Shown one piece after another: positions 35,135-44,283 of a stretch of 64,000 nt of DNA. The stretch is from JBGZFC01 sp964631255. GTDB taxonomy: Bacteria > Bacteroidota > Bacteroidia > Bacteroidales > Dysgonomonadaceae. Both the position numbers and the translations under genes were made by a program. Under the pieces are notes generated by a model. That model was given only the letters and a program-made list of their open reading frames with translations, was not told where the DNA came from and ran no database searches. The stretch is taken from positions 1 through 64,000 of the forward strand of contig CAZVWS010000002.1 of assembly GCA_964631255.1 (NCBI GenBank). Direction: 5' to 3'. Positions within the stretch are counted from its first letter, which is position 1, and each line of letters starts with the position of its first letter.

Positions 35135-37471
35135 TTAATTTAAAACTACTTCATCTACAAAGATATAAGCATCTCTTCCATAACCGGGATGCCATTGTGG
35201 CATGGGTGTAGGTTTCACGATGACTTTGTAATATCGGGCAGTAACCGGCTCAAATGAAAGGGCGTGCGTAACCACTTCCTGCCAATTGTCGGTATGCGAA
35301 TCGGTGATTTTTTCGGTTTTTACCAAAGCAAAAGTTTTGTTGTCGTCCGACGATTCTATTGTGATTTCTGAAGCATCAAAAATCCAGTCGCCGGTCAAAA
35401 CACAATTGCGAATTTCTGCCGATGAAATTTCGGTTGGCTGCAACATATCTATCACCACTTCCAGATTGCGTCCACCAAAGCCAATCCAACGACCGGTTTT
35501 GTAATTGGTGCTGCTACCTTTCATGCCATCTACCAACAATTCTGCACCGTTGTAAGTGTAGTTTGGGTCAGAAATCGTGAACAACGTGATGGGTTTATAA
35601 GTGGCTTTATTGATGCTGATTTTTTCGGAAAATATTTTGCTGTTTGTGCCTTCGGGGCGAATGGCAATGGCTTTTAATTCGGCATCTTCTTTGATGGAAA
35701 ATTTTCCTTCGTAAAGTGTGGAAGCGTTGGTTGGTTCAGTTCCATCCAAAGTGTAATACACACTCGCGTTATCGATTGTGGCAAACTCTACATCCAGACT
35801 ATTGGTTTCGAAATTGGGGGTCAATTTGGGTTGCACATCAAAAATGTGTGTTGCATATTTGTAACCCAATTTATCGTACAACTTCAAAAGTTGTGGTAGT
35901 CTGATCAGAAAATCCTGGTAATTTTTCTTCTCGGGTTGCATCCATTGCACTTCGCACATGGCAGCCAAGCGAGGTAGTGTCATATACTCTACGTGGCTCG
36001 ATTCTTTGATGTATTCTGTCCAAAGATTGGCTTGCGGGCCCAAGATGTGTTTTTTCTGCTCATCATTGAGTTGCGCGGGCACCGGTTCAAATCCATAAAC
36101 CAACTCCAACGGAACGTAACCGCCAATGGATAGTGGCTCATCGTCGATTAGATTTGTTTGATAATAATCGAAATAGCAATAGGTATTGGGGGTCATAATC
36201 ACGTCGTGTCCCAATTGTGCTGCTTCGATACCGCCGCCCATTCCGCGCCAAGACATCACGGTAGCGTTTGGAGCTAATTTCCCTTCCAAAATTTCGTCCC
36301 ATCCAATTAATTTGCGGTTGTGTTTGTTCAAGAAATTTTCAACTCTTTCGGTAAAGTAGCTTTGCAGATAGAACTCTTTTTTGTGTTTGGCATCGTCTTT
36401 CAATCCCAATTCTTTTATTTTTGCCTGACAATGCGGGCACGCTTCCCAACGCACTTTGGGCGCTTCGTCGCCACCAATGTGAATATATTCTGATGGGAAT
36501 AGCTCCATAATTTCTAATAACACGTTTTCTACAAATTCGTAAGTTTGCTCTTGTCCGGCACACAAAATATCGTCAAAAATACCCCATGTTTTCATCACTT
36601 CGTAAGGTCCGCCGGTGCAACCCAATTCAGGATAAGCTGCCATTGCTGCCAACATGTGCCCGGGCATATCTATTTCGGGAATGATGGTAATATATCGTTC
36701 TTCGGCATATTTCACGATGTCTTTTATCTCTTCTTGCGTGTAAAATCCGCCGTGGGGTTCGCCGTCAAATTCGCCCGTGTTGCGTCCAATCACTGTTTCG
36801 CTACGTGTAGAGCCAATCTCTGTGAGTTTGGGATATTTTTTTATTTCGATGCGCCAGCCTTGGTCTTCTGTCAAGTGCCAGTGAAACTTATTGATGTTAT
36901 GCAGAGCCAGTAAATCGAGATGTTTTTTGATATAATCTACCGGCTGAAAATGGCGCGCAACATCCAGGTGCATACCACGATAACCAAATCGGGGAGCGTC
37001 GTTTATAACAACCGGCGAATAGGCAACAGAAATATTTTTGCCAATTGGAGTAGATTTGCGCAATGTCTGTATGGCGTAAAAAACGCCGGCTTCGGTTACA
37101 GCGTCTATCAAAATTTTGTTTTCTGTTACGGTCAATTGATAGGCTTCCGTATTTTCATTTTGCAAACCGCCGACTTGCAAAAGAATCACATCTTTTTCGG
37201 ATGTGGTGGTGGTAATTGCCGGTTTGATACCGGTTGATGTTTGCAAAAATTCTGCCAAGAACTCGGCATTACGTTGCATTTTTTCATTGCCTTCGGGAAA
37301 TACAATTTTCGTGGATTTTGTCAGCACGAATGGTGCACCCTCGGTTTGGTTTATTTCTAATGGAAGAGGCACTACTTGGTAGTTGGCTTCTTTCGTTTCT
37401 TTGCTTCCTCCGGAGCAAGCCACGAAAAGGGCGACCAGAGCAAGCGAAATAATAAAACTGATTTTTTTCAT
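35135..37471 (-). CDS. Lipoprotein beta-N-acetylhexosaminidase, GH20
   Basis: 778 residues. A lipoprotein signal ends LFVAC (Cys19). An N-terminal GH20b domain is followed by the catalytic barrel with FHWHLTEDQGWRIEIKKYP and the Asp335-Glu336 pair in HIGGDEAPK (substrate-assisted catalysis), and HNRKLIGWDEIL. C-terminal chitobiase-like and F5/8 type C (discoidin) domains complete it. It releases terminal GlcNAc or GalNAc from glycans at the cell envelope, probably host or plant glycoconjugates. cutC lies upstream on the same strand with a gap of 31 nt, so cutC and this gene may be co-transcribed. Confidence 0.94.
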   Translation of the reverse strand: MKKISFIISLALVALFVACSGGSKETKEANYQVVPLPLEINQTEGAPFVLTKSTKIVFPEGNEKMQRNAEFLAEFLQTSTGIKPAITTTTSEKDVILLQVGGLQNENTEAYQLTVTENKILIDAVTEAGVFYAIQTLRKSTPIGKNISVAYSPVVINDAPRFGYRGMHLDVARHFQPVDYIKKHLDLLALHNINKFHWHLTEDQGWRIEIKKYPKLTEIGSTRSETVIGRNTGEFDGEPHGGFYTQEEIKDIVKYAEERYITIIPEIDMPGHMLAAMAAYPELGCTGGPYEVMKTWGIFDDILCAGQEQTYEFVENVLLEIMELFPSEYIHIGGDEAPKVRWEACPHCQAKIKELGLKDDAKHKKEFYLQSYFTERVENFLNKHNRKLIGWDEILEGKLAPNATVMSWRGMGGGIEAAQLGHDVIMTPNTYCYFDYYQTNLIDDEPLSIGGYVPLELVYGFEPVPAQLNDEQKKHILGPQANLWTEYIKESSHVEYMTLPRLAAMCEVQWMQPEKKNYQDFLIRLPQLLKLYDKLGYKYATHIFDVQPKLTPNFETNSLDVEFATIDNASVYYTLDGTEPTNASTLYEGKFSIKEDAELKAIAIRPEGTNSKIFSEKISINKATYKPITLFTISDPNYTYNGAELLVDGMKGSSTNYKTGRWIGFGGRNLEVVIDMLQPTEISSAEIRNCVLTGDWIFDASEITIESSDDNKTFALVKTEKITDSHTDNWQEVVTHALSFEPVTARYYKVIVKPTPMPQWHPGYGRDAYIFVDEVVLN

Positions 37472-37502
37472 TTTATACTACGTTTAAATTATAGAGATTT
37501 TC

Positions 37503-38270
37503 TTATTTAGATTCTATTTTTTGCAATTGGAAAAGCGTGTTTTTCACCCTTTCGCTGTTGGTAATATCTTGTGAGTACTCATTTATTACCACTGCCGTGC
37601 CGCCCATTTTCACTGCCGGATTTCTAAAAATCATGGCACTCTCTACCGATTCACGTGCAGATATATGAAACTGTTTTGCACCGGTGGCTTCTGCAATTTG
37701 ACTGATATTCGTTTCATTTACACCGCTTCCGGGCATGATATGGATGCGGTTTCCCGCCTTTTCTACCAATTGCTTCAGCAAGTATGTGCCTTGTTCGGCT
37801 TTGGGTTGTTGCCCCGATGTGAGGATAATTTTGCATCCCAGAGAGATAATATCTTCGAGGGCTTGAAATGGGTCGCGACACATATCAAACGCCCGATGAA
37901 AAGTAACATGCATCGTTCCGGCGGCTTCTACCAACTCCCGGTTACGCAACAAATCTACCTCACCATCAGCTGTAAGACAACCAATTACTACGCCATCAAC
38001 CTGCAATTGGCGGCAAATTTCTATGTCTTTGAGCATGGTTTTGTGTTCCAACTCCGAGTACAGAAAATCGCCACCTCGTGGACGAATTATCACGTTTAGT
38101 TTTGTTTGTTGAAGCACTTCGCGTGCCATGGCAATATCGCCGTAAGATGGAGTGGTTCCGCCTTCGGGTATGGCAGCGCACAACTCCACCCGATGAGCTC
38201 CACCTTTTTGGGCTTCGATGCAGCTTGCAACAGAGTTGGCGCAAATTTCGAGTTGATATGCTTGTTGCAT
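37503..38270 (-). CDS. cutC: CutC family protein
   Basis: 255 residues from the ATG at 38270; the frame extends upstream but lacks family similarity there. LEICANSVASCIEAQKGGAH, RVELCAAIPEGGTTPS, VIIRPRGGDFLYS and IMPGSGVNETNI follow the CutC TIM barrel. The protein was named for copper homeostasis, but that role is disputed and the enzymatic activity is not settled. In Bacteroidota it often sits next to glycan genes, as here next to the GH20 enzyme. A TATTTTTG -7 box lies about 55 nt upstream. Confidence 0.92.
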   Translation of the reverse strand: MQQAYQLEICANSVASCIEAQKGGAHRVELCAAIPEGGTTPSYGDIAMAREVLQQTKLNVIIRPRGGDFLYSELEHKTMLKDIEICRQLQVDGVVIGCLTADGEVDLLRNRELVEAAGTMHVTFHRAFDMCRDPFQALEDIISLGCKIILTSGQQPKAEQGTYLLKQLVEKAGNRIHIMPGSGVNETNISQIAEATGAKQFHISARESVESAMIFRNPAVKMGGTAVVINEYSQDITNSERVKNTLFQLQKIESK

Positions 38271-38322
38271 TTTTTTAATGTAGTGATATTGAATTAAATA
38301 TTTAATCGAGTCAATGATTATG

Positions 38323-38330
38323 CAAAAATA
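38323..38330 (-). promoter_or_regulatory. -7 box for cutC
   Basis: CAAAAATA on the + strand reads TATTTTTG on the - strand. It lies downstream of the longest possible start, supporting 38270. Confidence 0.5.
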
Positions 38331-38471
38331 ACAAAAAAATTCTTTTCTATGAAATTTCTCTCTAAACTTGTATATTATCTTATATTTAGCTAATTTTACA
38401 GCCACAAAAAAATAGGAGCTTTTCTGACATACTGAATGAAGAGTTCTAAAGTTTTATATACCCTTTTAGCA

Positions 38472-40463
38472 ATGAAAATATCCCTATCTAATCAATTGCC
38501 TGCTTATCCCGAATTCAAGCAAGGCATCCGCCGTGCGCCCGACCGCGGCCTCCGACTAACGCCGGCTCAAACCGAAATTGCATTAAAAAACGCGTTGCGA
38601 TATATTCCCACGGAATTGCACGAAACTATGGCTCCCGAATTTTTGGAAGAGCTCAAAACACGCGGAAAAATTTACGGCTATCGCTATCGTCCGCAAGGCG
38701 ATTTGAAAGCCAAATCCATCGACCAATACAAAGGTAAATGCGTGGAAGGAAAAGCATTCCAAGTGATGATTGACAACAACTTGTGCTTCGACATTGCTCT
38801 TTATCCCTACGAATTAGTAACGTATGGCGAAACCGGACAAGTGTGCCAAAACTGGATGCAATATCGTTTGATAATGATGTATTTGGAAGAGTTAACCCAA
38901 GACCAAACGCTGGTGGTGGAAAGCGGACATCCGTTAGGTTTGTTCAAATCGAAACCCGATGCACCCCGTGTAATCATTACCAACTCCATGATGATTGGAC
39001 AGTTCGATAACCTGACCGATTGGGAAATTGCTGCGCAAATGGGCGTTGCCAACTACGGACAAATGACTGCCGGAGGCTGGATGTACATTGGTCCACAAGG
39101 CATCGTGCACGGCACATTCAACACATTGCTCAATGCCGGAAGGCAAAAATTGGGCGTTCCGCAAGACGGCGATTTGCGCGGACATCTGTTCGTTTCGTCC
39201 GGTTTGGGTGGCATGAGCGGCGCACAACCCAAAGCTGCCGATATAGCCGGCGCGGCATCCATTGTTGCCGAAGTGGATTACTCACGCATCGAAACCCGCC
39301 ATTCGCAAGGTTGGGTACACAAAATAACTGCCGATAAGCAACAGGCTTTTGATTGGGCACACGAAGCCATGGCTCGCAAAGAGCCGCTTTCCATTGCCTA
39401 CCACGGAAATATTGTGGATTTATTGGAATTTGCCGCCGATAACAACATACACATCGAGTTGTTGAGCGACCAAACCTCGTGCCACGAACCCTACACGGGC
39501 GGATATTGCCCCGCGGGAATTTCGTTCGAGGAGCGTACCCGTCTGCTGAAAGAAGACCGCGAGAAATTTTACAACCTCGTCAACGAATCGCTCAGACGCC
39601 ATTTCAACGTTATCAAACGATTGGTTGCCAAAGGCACTTACTTTTTCGATTACGGCAATTCGTTTATGAAAGCCATTTACGATGCCGGCGTGAAAGAAAT
39701 TTCGAAAAACGGTGTGGACGAAAAAGATGGATTCATCTGGCCGTCGTACGTAGAAGATATCATGGGTCCCGAACTGTTCGATTACGGTTACGGTCCGTTC
39801 CGTTGGGTTTGCCTGAGCGGAAAGCACGAAGATTTGATAAAAACCGACAAAGCCGCTATGGATTGCATCGACCCCAATCGTCGCGGACAAGACAAAGACA
39901 ATTGGGTGTGGATTCGCGATGCCGAAAAAAACCAATTGGTGGTAGGCACACAAGCCCGAATTTTGTACCAGGATGCGCTTGGCAGAATGAATATCGCGCT
40001 GAAATTCAACGAAATGGTGCGCCGTGGAGAAGTAGGTCCTATTATGTTGGGACGCGACCACCACGACGTGAGCGGCACCGACTCGCCCTTCCGTGAAACC
40101 GCCAATATAAAAGACGGTAGCAACGTGATGGCGGATATGGCGGTGCAATGTTTCGCCGGAAATGCCGCACGCGGAATGAGTCTCGTGGCTCTGCACAACG
40201 GTGGCGGCGTAGGAATAGGGAAAGCCATCAACGGTGGTTTCGGTATGGTGTGTGACGGTAGCGAACGGGTGGACGAAATTCTTCGCTCTGCTATGCTGTG
40301 GGACGTGATGGGCGGTGTTGCCCGTCGCTCGTGGGCACGCAACGAAAATGCGATAAGTACCGTGCAGGAGTTCAACCAATCGAACGCCGACGGCTATCAT
40401 ATTACGGAGCCGTATTTGGTGAAAGATGAAATAGTGAGTGAAACAATTGCAAAATCACTTTAA
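38472..40463 (+). CDS. hutU: Urocanate hydratase
   Basis: 663 residues from the ATG beginning MKISLSNQLPAYPEF; an upstream ATG at 38436 adds 12 residues without similarity. NAD-binding features include VSSGLGGMSGAQPKAADIAG and the Gly-rich LHNGGGVGIGKAINGG. It converts urocanate to 4-imidazolone-5-propionate in histidine breakdown. It is the first gene of the Hut run here and longer than the ~560-residue proteobacterial enzyme, as usual for the Bacteroidota form. Two unrecognised genes and a KilA-N gene separate it from ftcD. Confidence 0.97.
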   Translation: MKISLSNQLPAYPEFKQGIRRAPDRGLRLTPAQTEIALKNALRYIPTELHETMAPEFLEELKTRGKIYGYRYRPQGDLKAKSIDQYKGKCVEGKAFQVMIDNNLCFDIALYPYELVTYGETGQVCQNWMQYRLIMMYLEELTQDQTLVVESGHPLGLFKSKPDAPRVIITNSMMIGQFDNLTDWEIAAQMGVANYGQMTAGGWMYIGPQGIVHGTFNTLLNAGRQKLGVPQDGDLRGHLFVSSGLGGMSGAQPKAADIAGAASIVAEVDYSRIETRHSQGWVHKITADKQQAFDWAHEAMARKEPLSIAYHGNIVDLLEFAADNNIHIELLSDQTSCHEPYTGGYCPAGISFEERTRLLKEDREKFYNLVNESLRRHFNVIKRLVAKGTYFFDYGNSFMKAIYDAGVKEISKNGVDEKDGFIWPSYVEDIMGPELFDYGYGPFRWVCLSGKHEDLIKTDKAAMDCIDPNRRGQDKDNWVWIRDAEKNQLVVGTQARILYQDALGRMNIALKFNEMVRRGEVGPIMLGRDHHDVSGTDSPFRETANIKDGSNVMADMAVQCFAGNAARGMSLVALHNGGGVGIGKAINGGFGMVCDGSERVDEILRSAMLWDVMGGVARRSWARNENAISTVQEFNQSNADGYHITEPYLVKDEIVSETIAKSL

Positions 40464-40547
40464 AATTCAAGCGAACAAGCTAATCGGAATTCGCTTGACC
40501 TGAATATATATCGATATTTTGCCCAAAAACAGAACTGAAAATTGACA

Positions 40548-41006
40548 ATGATGAACAGAAAGAATCAAAAAGAACCATTGTTTAGAAAAGTCAATACAAA
40601 AGCGAGAAATGTGCATCACAATTTTGGAAGTGATTTTAAATATATTCGTCATAAGAAGAAAGAGACTTTGGAACAAGTTAAAGGTACAATGCATGGGAAA
40701 AAAGAACATGGATTAGACTATACGCCTCTTTTTCGATTTTTGTTATCAAAGGTTGGTTCAAATTGGGACGAAGTGTTTAGCGAAGCAAAGTCAAGATTAG
40801 ATAAAACAGACCCAATTTTTTATTTAGTTGCTTTGAGTAAAAATGACAAAGAGGATGTTGTTCGGGTTGGGGAGTCAACATATTTTTCAGGAATGTATGT
40901 TGATGATGAAGGCGTTTTTCAATTATCTAATCCCTCTTTGAAACCAATAGATTTACAACATTATTGTGATTGTTGTACACATACTTTTAATGGAGTAGAA
41001 TACTAA
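40548..41006 (+). CDS. Conserved hypothetical protein with Cys/His-rich tail
   Basis: 152 residues from the ATG (a second ATG follows directly). I do not recognise a named family. The N-terminus is very basic (FKYIRHKKKETLEQVKG); the middle reads LFRFLLSKVGSNWDEVFSEA and DPIFYLVAL, and the C-terminus has a possible zinc knuckle (HYCDCCTHTFNG). The basic, Cys/His-containing layout suggests nucleic-acid binding, but that is a guess. It sits 84 nt after hutU inside the Hut run, with codon use less GC-rich than hutU, consistent with insertion. Confidence 0.65.
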   Translation: MMNRKNQKEPLFRKVNTKARNVHHNFGSDFKYIRHKKKETLEQVKGTMHGKKEHGLDYTPLFRFLLSKVGSNWDEVFSEAKSRLDKTDPIFYLVALSKNDKEDVVRVGESTYFSGMYVDDEGVFQLSNPSLKPIDLQHYCDCCTHTFNGVEY

Positions 41007-41050
41007 ATATTATTCTAAATTCGATAGGCTTGAAAAGCTATATTTTCATA

Positions 41051-41112
41051 ACCGTGGGCGATTTATTCGCCTACGGTAAAAATAAACACCACAAAAATCC
41101 GCCTGAAGTGGC
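41051..41112. repeat. Two small palindromes, REP-like
   Basis: An 11-bp stem ACCGTGGGCGA/TCGCCTACGGT (41051-41061 with 41067-41077, one wobble) is followed by CCGCC-TGAAGT-GGCGG near 41101. The arrangement resembles dispersed repetitive extragenic palindromes between inserted genes. Confidence 0.5.
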
Positions 41113-41191
41113 GGTACTTGTTGGCTGTTTTGGTTACAAATTTTTGGGAGAGTTAAAAAAATAAATATTGAAAAAACTAAAATATTGATTT

Positions 41192-41824
41192 ATGGTTGAT
41201 TGCTGTAAGATACAACAGACAGAAGATATTATCAAGTTTTTAAAGGATTACATTGAACCATTGGAGGATAGAACTTATGGACTTGGTTACAGAGCTTCCG
41301 TCTATCTGACGGATGGAACGTTTCTGCCTTGTGTTATTTTTCGCAATCCGAAAACAATTGTAAACTTAGCAATTAAACGATTTAAGGATGAGCAAGCAGG
41401 CAAAAGTATTTTTAGCCGTTCATCGGGATTAGGCTATTATGACATTGTGAAAACTTTTGTAACAAGTAGGAATTGCATTAACGACTACGACATTGACAGA
41501 GTAGAGAAGAGCAAGTTTGCGTTTCCACTAACAATTCAAAGCCAAATTAGTGGAGAAACAACGATGGGTTGGACTGGTTTCGCAGCTAAAATGAAAGACG
41601 GAAAATATTTTGGTTTTGGGACAACTTTTAGTTGGGAATTTTTTCAAATGCCAGACGGTTATTCTGTTGATGACATTGAAGAAATAATAAACCATAGTTA
41701 CGTATTAAAAACAGGAGAGTTAAGAAGTCACAAAGTTCCATTCATTGAACAACCTGACGACTATAAAAACGCAGTAATTCATAGGGAGCGACCTTTTTTT
41801 GAATGTTACATTGATAATCTGTGA
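41192..41824 (+). CDS. Hypothetical protein, 210 aa
   Basis: No family recognised. The sequence is soluble and mixed alpha/beta, with an acidic N-terminus (DIIKFLKDYIEPLEDRTYG), a central GLGYRASVYLTDGTFLPCV, and later MGWTGFAAKMKDGKYFGFGT. No signal peptide or membrane segment is seen. It lies in the insertion between hutU and ftcD, 26 nt before a degenerate copy of the ftcD 5' end, and is AT-rich relative to the hut genes, so it is likely acquired. The function is unknown. Confidence 0.65.
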   Translation: MVDCCKIQQTEDIIKFLKDYIEPLEDRTYGLGYRASVYLTDGTFLPCVIFRNPKTIVNLAIKRFKDEQAGKSIFSRSSGLGYYDIVKTFVTSRNCINDYDIDRVEKSKFAFPLTIQSQISGETTMGWTGFAAKMKDGKYFGFGTTFSWEFFQMPDGYSVDDIEEIINHSYVLKTGELRSHKVPFIEQPDDYKNAVIHRERPFFECYIDNL

Positions 41825-41850
41825 CAGATAAAAAATAACCCTAAAACATA

Positions 41851-41913
41851 AATAAAACTCATTATAAACAAAATCATGGAATGCGTTCCCAATTTCAGCG
41901 AGGGGTGCGACAA
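41851..41913 (+). repeat. Direct repeat, upstream copy of the ftcD 5' end
   Basis: 63 bp matching 42758-42820 at 60 positions. The differences are the first ATG changed to ATA and two bases near the end. Together the two copies bracket the KilA-N gene. Confidence 0.9.
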
Positions 41914-41938
41914 GCATGATTTAGATAAGAATAAGTAA
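41876..41938 (+). pseudogene. ftcD: Truncated ftcD 5' fragment
   Basis: The upstream repeat copy still encodes MECVPNFSEG as in intact ftcD, then diverges (CDKHDLDKNK) and stops after 20 codons. The first start codon of the intact gene is mutated to ATA here. It looks like a leftover from duplication of the ftcD start during insertion of the KilA-N gene. Confidence 0.8.
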
Positions 41939-41946
41939 ATACAAAA

Positions 41947-42762
41947 ATGAAGAAATTCAATGTAATAAAAGTACAAGATATTGACATCACAATTTCAACT
42001 GAAAACAATGTCGATTACATATCTCTTACAGATATGATAAAAGGTATGGAAGGCGAAGATCATATTCGAAATTGGATGAGAAACCGAAATACACTTGAAT
42101 TTCTTGGAGCTTGGGAAATGTTGCACAATCCGGCATTTAAAGGTGTCGAATTCGACACCTTTTTACACGAAGCGGGTGCGAATCGCTTCAATATGACCCC
42201 ACGTAAATGGATTGAGGCGACATCCGCTGTTGGTATAGTTTCCAAAGCCGGAAGAAATGGTGGAACTTACGCTCACAAAGATATCGCTTTTGAGTTTTGC
42301 TCTTGGTTAAGTCCTGTATTTAAACTTTATTTAATTACCGAATATCAACGTCTTAAAGACGATGAAAACAATCGCCTGAAATTAGAATGGAATCTGCAAC
42401 GCACACTCGCTAAAGTGAACTATCAAATTCATACCGACGCAATTAAAGAAAAGTTGATACCGATAGAAGTAACTAAGCAACAAGCGAGCTTTGTTTATTC
42501 CAACGAAGCCGATTTGCTCAATGTCGCTCTTTTCGGAATTACAGCAAAGGAATGGCGCGATAGTAATCCCGATAAAAAAGGAAATATAAGAGATGAAGCA
42601 ACCTTGGCGCAGTTAGTGGTGTTGAGCAATATGGAAAGCATCAATGCTTTACTTATTCGACAAGGTATTGCGCAAGGCGAAAGATTAGTGCAACTTAATA
42701 AAGTTGCTATTACTCAGATGAAATCACTTCTCGAAAATAACGCTATAAAAAAATTAAAATAA
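41947..42762 (+). CDS. KilA-N domain protein
   Basis: 271 residues. The N-terminal ~115 carry a KilA-N DNA-binding domain (DYISLTDMIKGMEGEDHIRN, NRFNMTPRKWIEATSAVG, GGTYAHKDIAFEFCSWLSP). The rest is a helical domain (LNVALFGITAKEWRDSNPDK) also seen with phage-type KilA-N proteins. Such domains occur in phages, large DNA viruses and bacterial accessory genes. The gene is bracketed by a 63-bp direct repeat of the ftcD 5' end and its stop codon lies inside the downstream copy, so it appears to have entered exactly at the start of ftcD. Its function here is unknown. Confidence 0.9.
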   Translation: MKKFNVIKVQDIDITISTENNVDYISLTDMIKGMEGEDHIRNWMRNRNTLEFLGAWEMLHNPAFKGVEFDTFLHEAGANRFNMTPRKWIEATSAVGIVSKAGRNGGTYAHKDIAFEFCSWLSPVFKLYLITEYQRLKDDENNRLKLEWNLQRTLAKVNYQIHTDAIKEKLIPIEVTKQQASFVYSNEADLLNVALFGITAKEWRDSNPDKKGNIRDEATLAQLVVLSNMESINALLIRQGIAQGERLVQLNKVAITQMKSLLENNAIKKLK

Positions 42763-42820
42763 AACTCATTATGAACAAAATCATGGAATGCGTTCCCAAT
42801 TTCAGCGAGGGACGCGACAA
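42758..42820 (+). repeat. Direct repeat, downstream copy (native ftcD start)
   Basis: The counterpart of 41851-41913. It includes the KilA-N stop codon, the short leader and the first 17 codons of intact ftcD. Confidence 0.9.
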
Positions 42821-43667
42821 ACAAAAAATTGAAAAAATTGCGGATTGCTTCCGCGGGAAAGAAAATGTAAAACTGTTGGATTACAGCAGCGATAGCGACC
42901 ACAACCGTTCGGTAATAACCGTTGTTGGCGAACCCGACGCGTTGAAAGCAGCTGTTATCGAAGCCATCGGCAAAGCCGTGGAGTTAATCGATTTGACACA
43001 ACACAGCGGACAACACCCACGCATGGGAGCGGTGGACGTAGTACCGTTTATCCCCATCAAAGGAGTAACGGTGGAAGATGCCATCGCTCTATCGAAAGAA
43101 GTGGGCGCAACGGTAGCCGAAAAATACAATTTGCCCGTTTTCTTGTACGAAAAATCGGCATCGGCTCCGCATCGCGAAAACTTGTCCAACGTACGCAAAG
43201 GCGAGTTTGAAGGCATGGCAGAAAAAATTAAACAACCCGAATGGACGCCCGATTTTGGTCCGGTAGAACGCCACGCCACAGCCGGAACGGTTGCCATTGG
43301 CGCACGCATGCCGTTGGTGGCTTACAACGTGAATTTGGGAACAGACAATCTGGAAATTGCCACGGCTATTGCTAAAAAAGTACGTTTCATTGGCGGCGGA
43401 TTGCGATTCTGCAAAGGGATGGGCGTAGCGTTGGAAGAACGCGGTATCACGCAAGTGTCTATGAACCTGACCGATTATACCAAAACTGCCATCTATCGTG
43501 CACACGAAATGGTACGCATGGAAGCGCAACGTTACGGTGTTCCCGTTGTTGGCGGCGAAGTCATCGGCTTGGTACCGATGGAGGCATTGGTAGATGCAGC
43601 CGCCTATTACTTGGGTCTCGAAAACTTCTCGATGAGCCAGGTTTTGGAAGCGAAATTGATGGAATAG
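42771..43667 (+). CDS. ftcD: Glutamate formimidoyltransferase
   Basis: 298 residues. The chain opens MNKIMECVPNFSEGRDKQKI and continues with HSGQHPRMGAVDVVPFIPI, the family signature with the catalytic His region, and KVRFIGGGLRFCKGMGVAL. It transfers the formimino group of N-formimino-L-glutamate to tetrahydrofolate, giving glutamate and 5-formimino-THF, the step after HutI. The length fits the monofunctional enzyme; the cyclodeaminase is the separate fchA gene about 3 kb downstream. A 63-bp piece of its 5' end is duplicated upstream of the KilA-N gene. Confidence 0.96.
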   Translation: MNKIMECVPNFSEGRDKQKIEKIADCFRGKENVKLLDYSSDSDHNRSVITVVGEPDALKAAVIEAIGKAVELIDLTQHSGQHPRMGAVDVVPFIPIKGVTVEDAIALSKEVGATVAEKYNLPVFLYEKSASAPHRENLSNVRKGEFEGMAEKIKQPEWTPDFGPVERHATAGTVAIGARMPLVAYNVNLGTDNLEIATAIAKKVRFIGGGLRFCKGMGVALEERGITQVSMNLTDYTKTAIYRAHEMVRMEAQRYGVPVVGGEVIGLVPMEALVDAAAYYLGLENFSMSQVLEAKLME

Positions 43668-43669
43668 CA

Positions 43670-43698
43670 GTAGTGACGCGATAATATCACGTCTCTAC
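43670..43698. repeat. REP-like palindrome GTAG-GACG
   Basis: A 14-bp inverted repeat (43670-43683 and 43685-43698; two mismatched positions) just after the ftcD stop. It looks like a dispersed intergenic palindrome. Confidence 0.5.
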
Positions 43699-43707
43699 AC
43701 AAAGGGT

Positions 43708-44283
43708 ATGAATTATCTCGAACTATTTGCCGCCCTGTTAGGCATCATCAGCGTATGGTACGCCCGAAAGGAAAACATTTTGGTGTTTCCTTTCGGGATT
43801 GCCAACGTACTTATCTACGTCTATATTTGCCTGGATGCGCGGTTGTATGCCAATGCCGGAATCAACGCAATCTATTTTCTGTCCAACACGTACGGGTGGT
43901 TTATGTGGTCGCGCACGAACGAAAACGACGAACGCCTGCAGATAACTCGTAACACGAAGAAACAGAATTGGATATCGTGGATTTCTGTAGCAATTATTTA
44001 CATTCTCGTTTTGTATTTATTGCGATGGGCAAATCGGGCAGATATTGGTTATATCCAATCTTATGTACCGTTTGTAGATTCGTTTAACGCCGCTTTTTTC
44101 TTGGTAGCAACCGTTTTGATGGCGCTGAAAAAAGTCGAAAACTGGATTTTTTGGATAATTGGCGATGTTATATCTATTCCCATTTACGCATCGCAGGGAT
44201 TGTATTTCACGAGCGGGCAATATGCTGTTTTTCTCGTGTTGGCGATATTGGGATGGAGAGAGTGGAAAAGAAAAATTGTTTGA
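43708..44283 (+). CDS. pnuC: Nicotinamide mononucleoside transporter PnuC
   Basis: 191 residues with about seven hydrophobic helices. YARKENILVFPFGIANVLIY, YGWFMWSR, VDSFNAAFFLVATVLM and NWIFWIIGDVISIPIY follow the PnuC family (SWEET-like fold). It imports nicotinamide riboside or a related vitamin at the inner membrane. Its place between ftcD and hutI is odd for a NAD-precursor carrier, though no terminator separates it from ftcD. The REP-like palindrome lies in the 40-nt gap before it. No thiamine or NAD riboswitch is visible. Confidence 0.9.
   Translation: MNYLELFAALLGIISVWYARKENILVFPFGIANVLIYVYICLDARLYANAGINAIYFLSNTYGWFMWSRTNENDERLQITRNTKKQNWISWISVAIIYILVLYLLRWANRADIGYIQSYVPFVDSFNAAFFLVATVLMALKKVENWIFWIIGDVISIPIYASQGLYFTSGQYAVFLVLAILGWREWKRKIV

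Noticed and set aside
39420..40400. Long open frame (326 codons) on the - strand inside hutU
   Set aside because: It is antisense to a well-supported hutU with all family motifs; the translation is low in recognisable motifs and arises from its codon bias.
41851..42820. Simple transposon target-site duplication
   Set aside because: A 63-bp duplication is far longer than usual target duplications, and no transposase or terminal inverted repeats are present.
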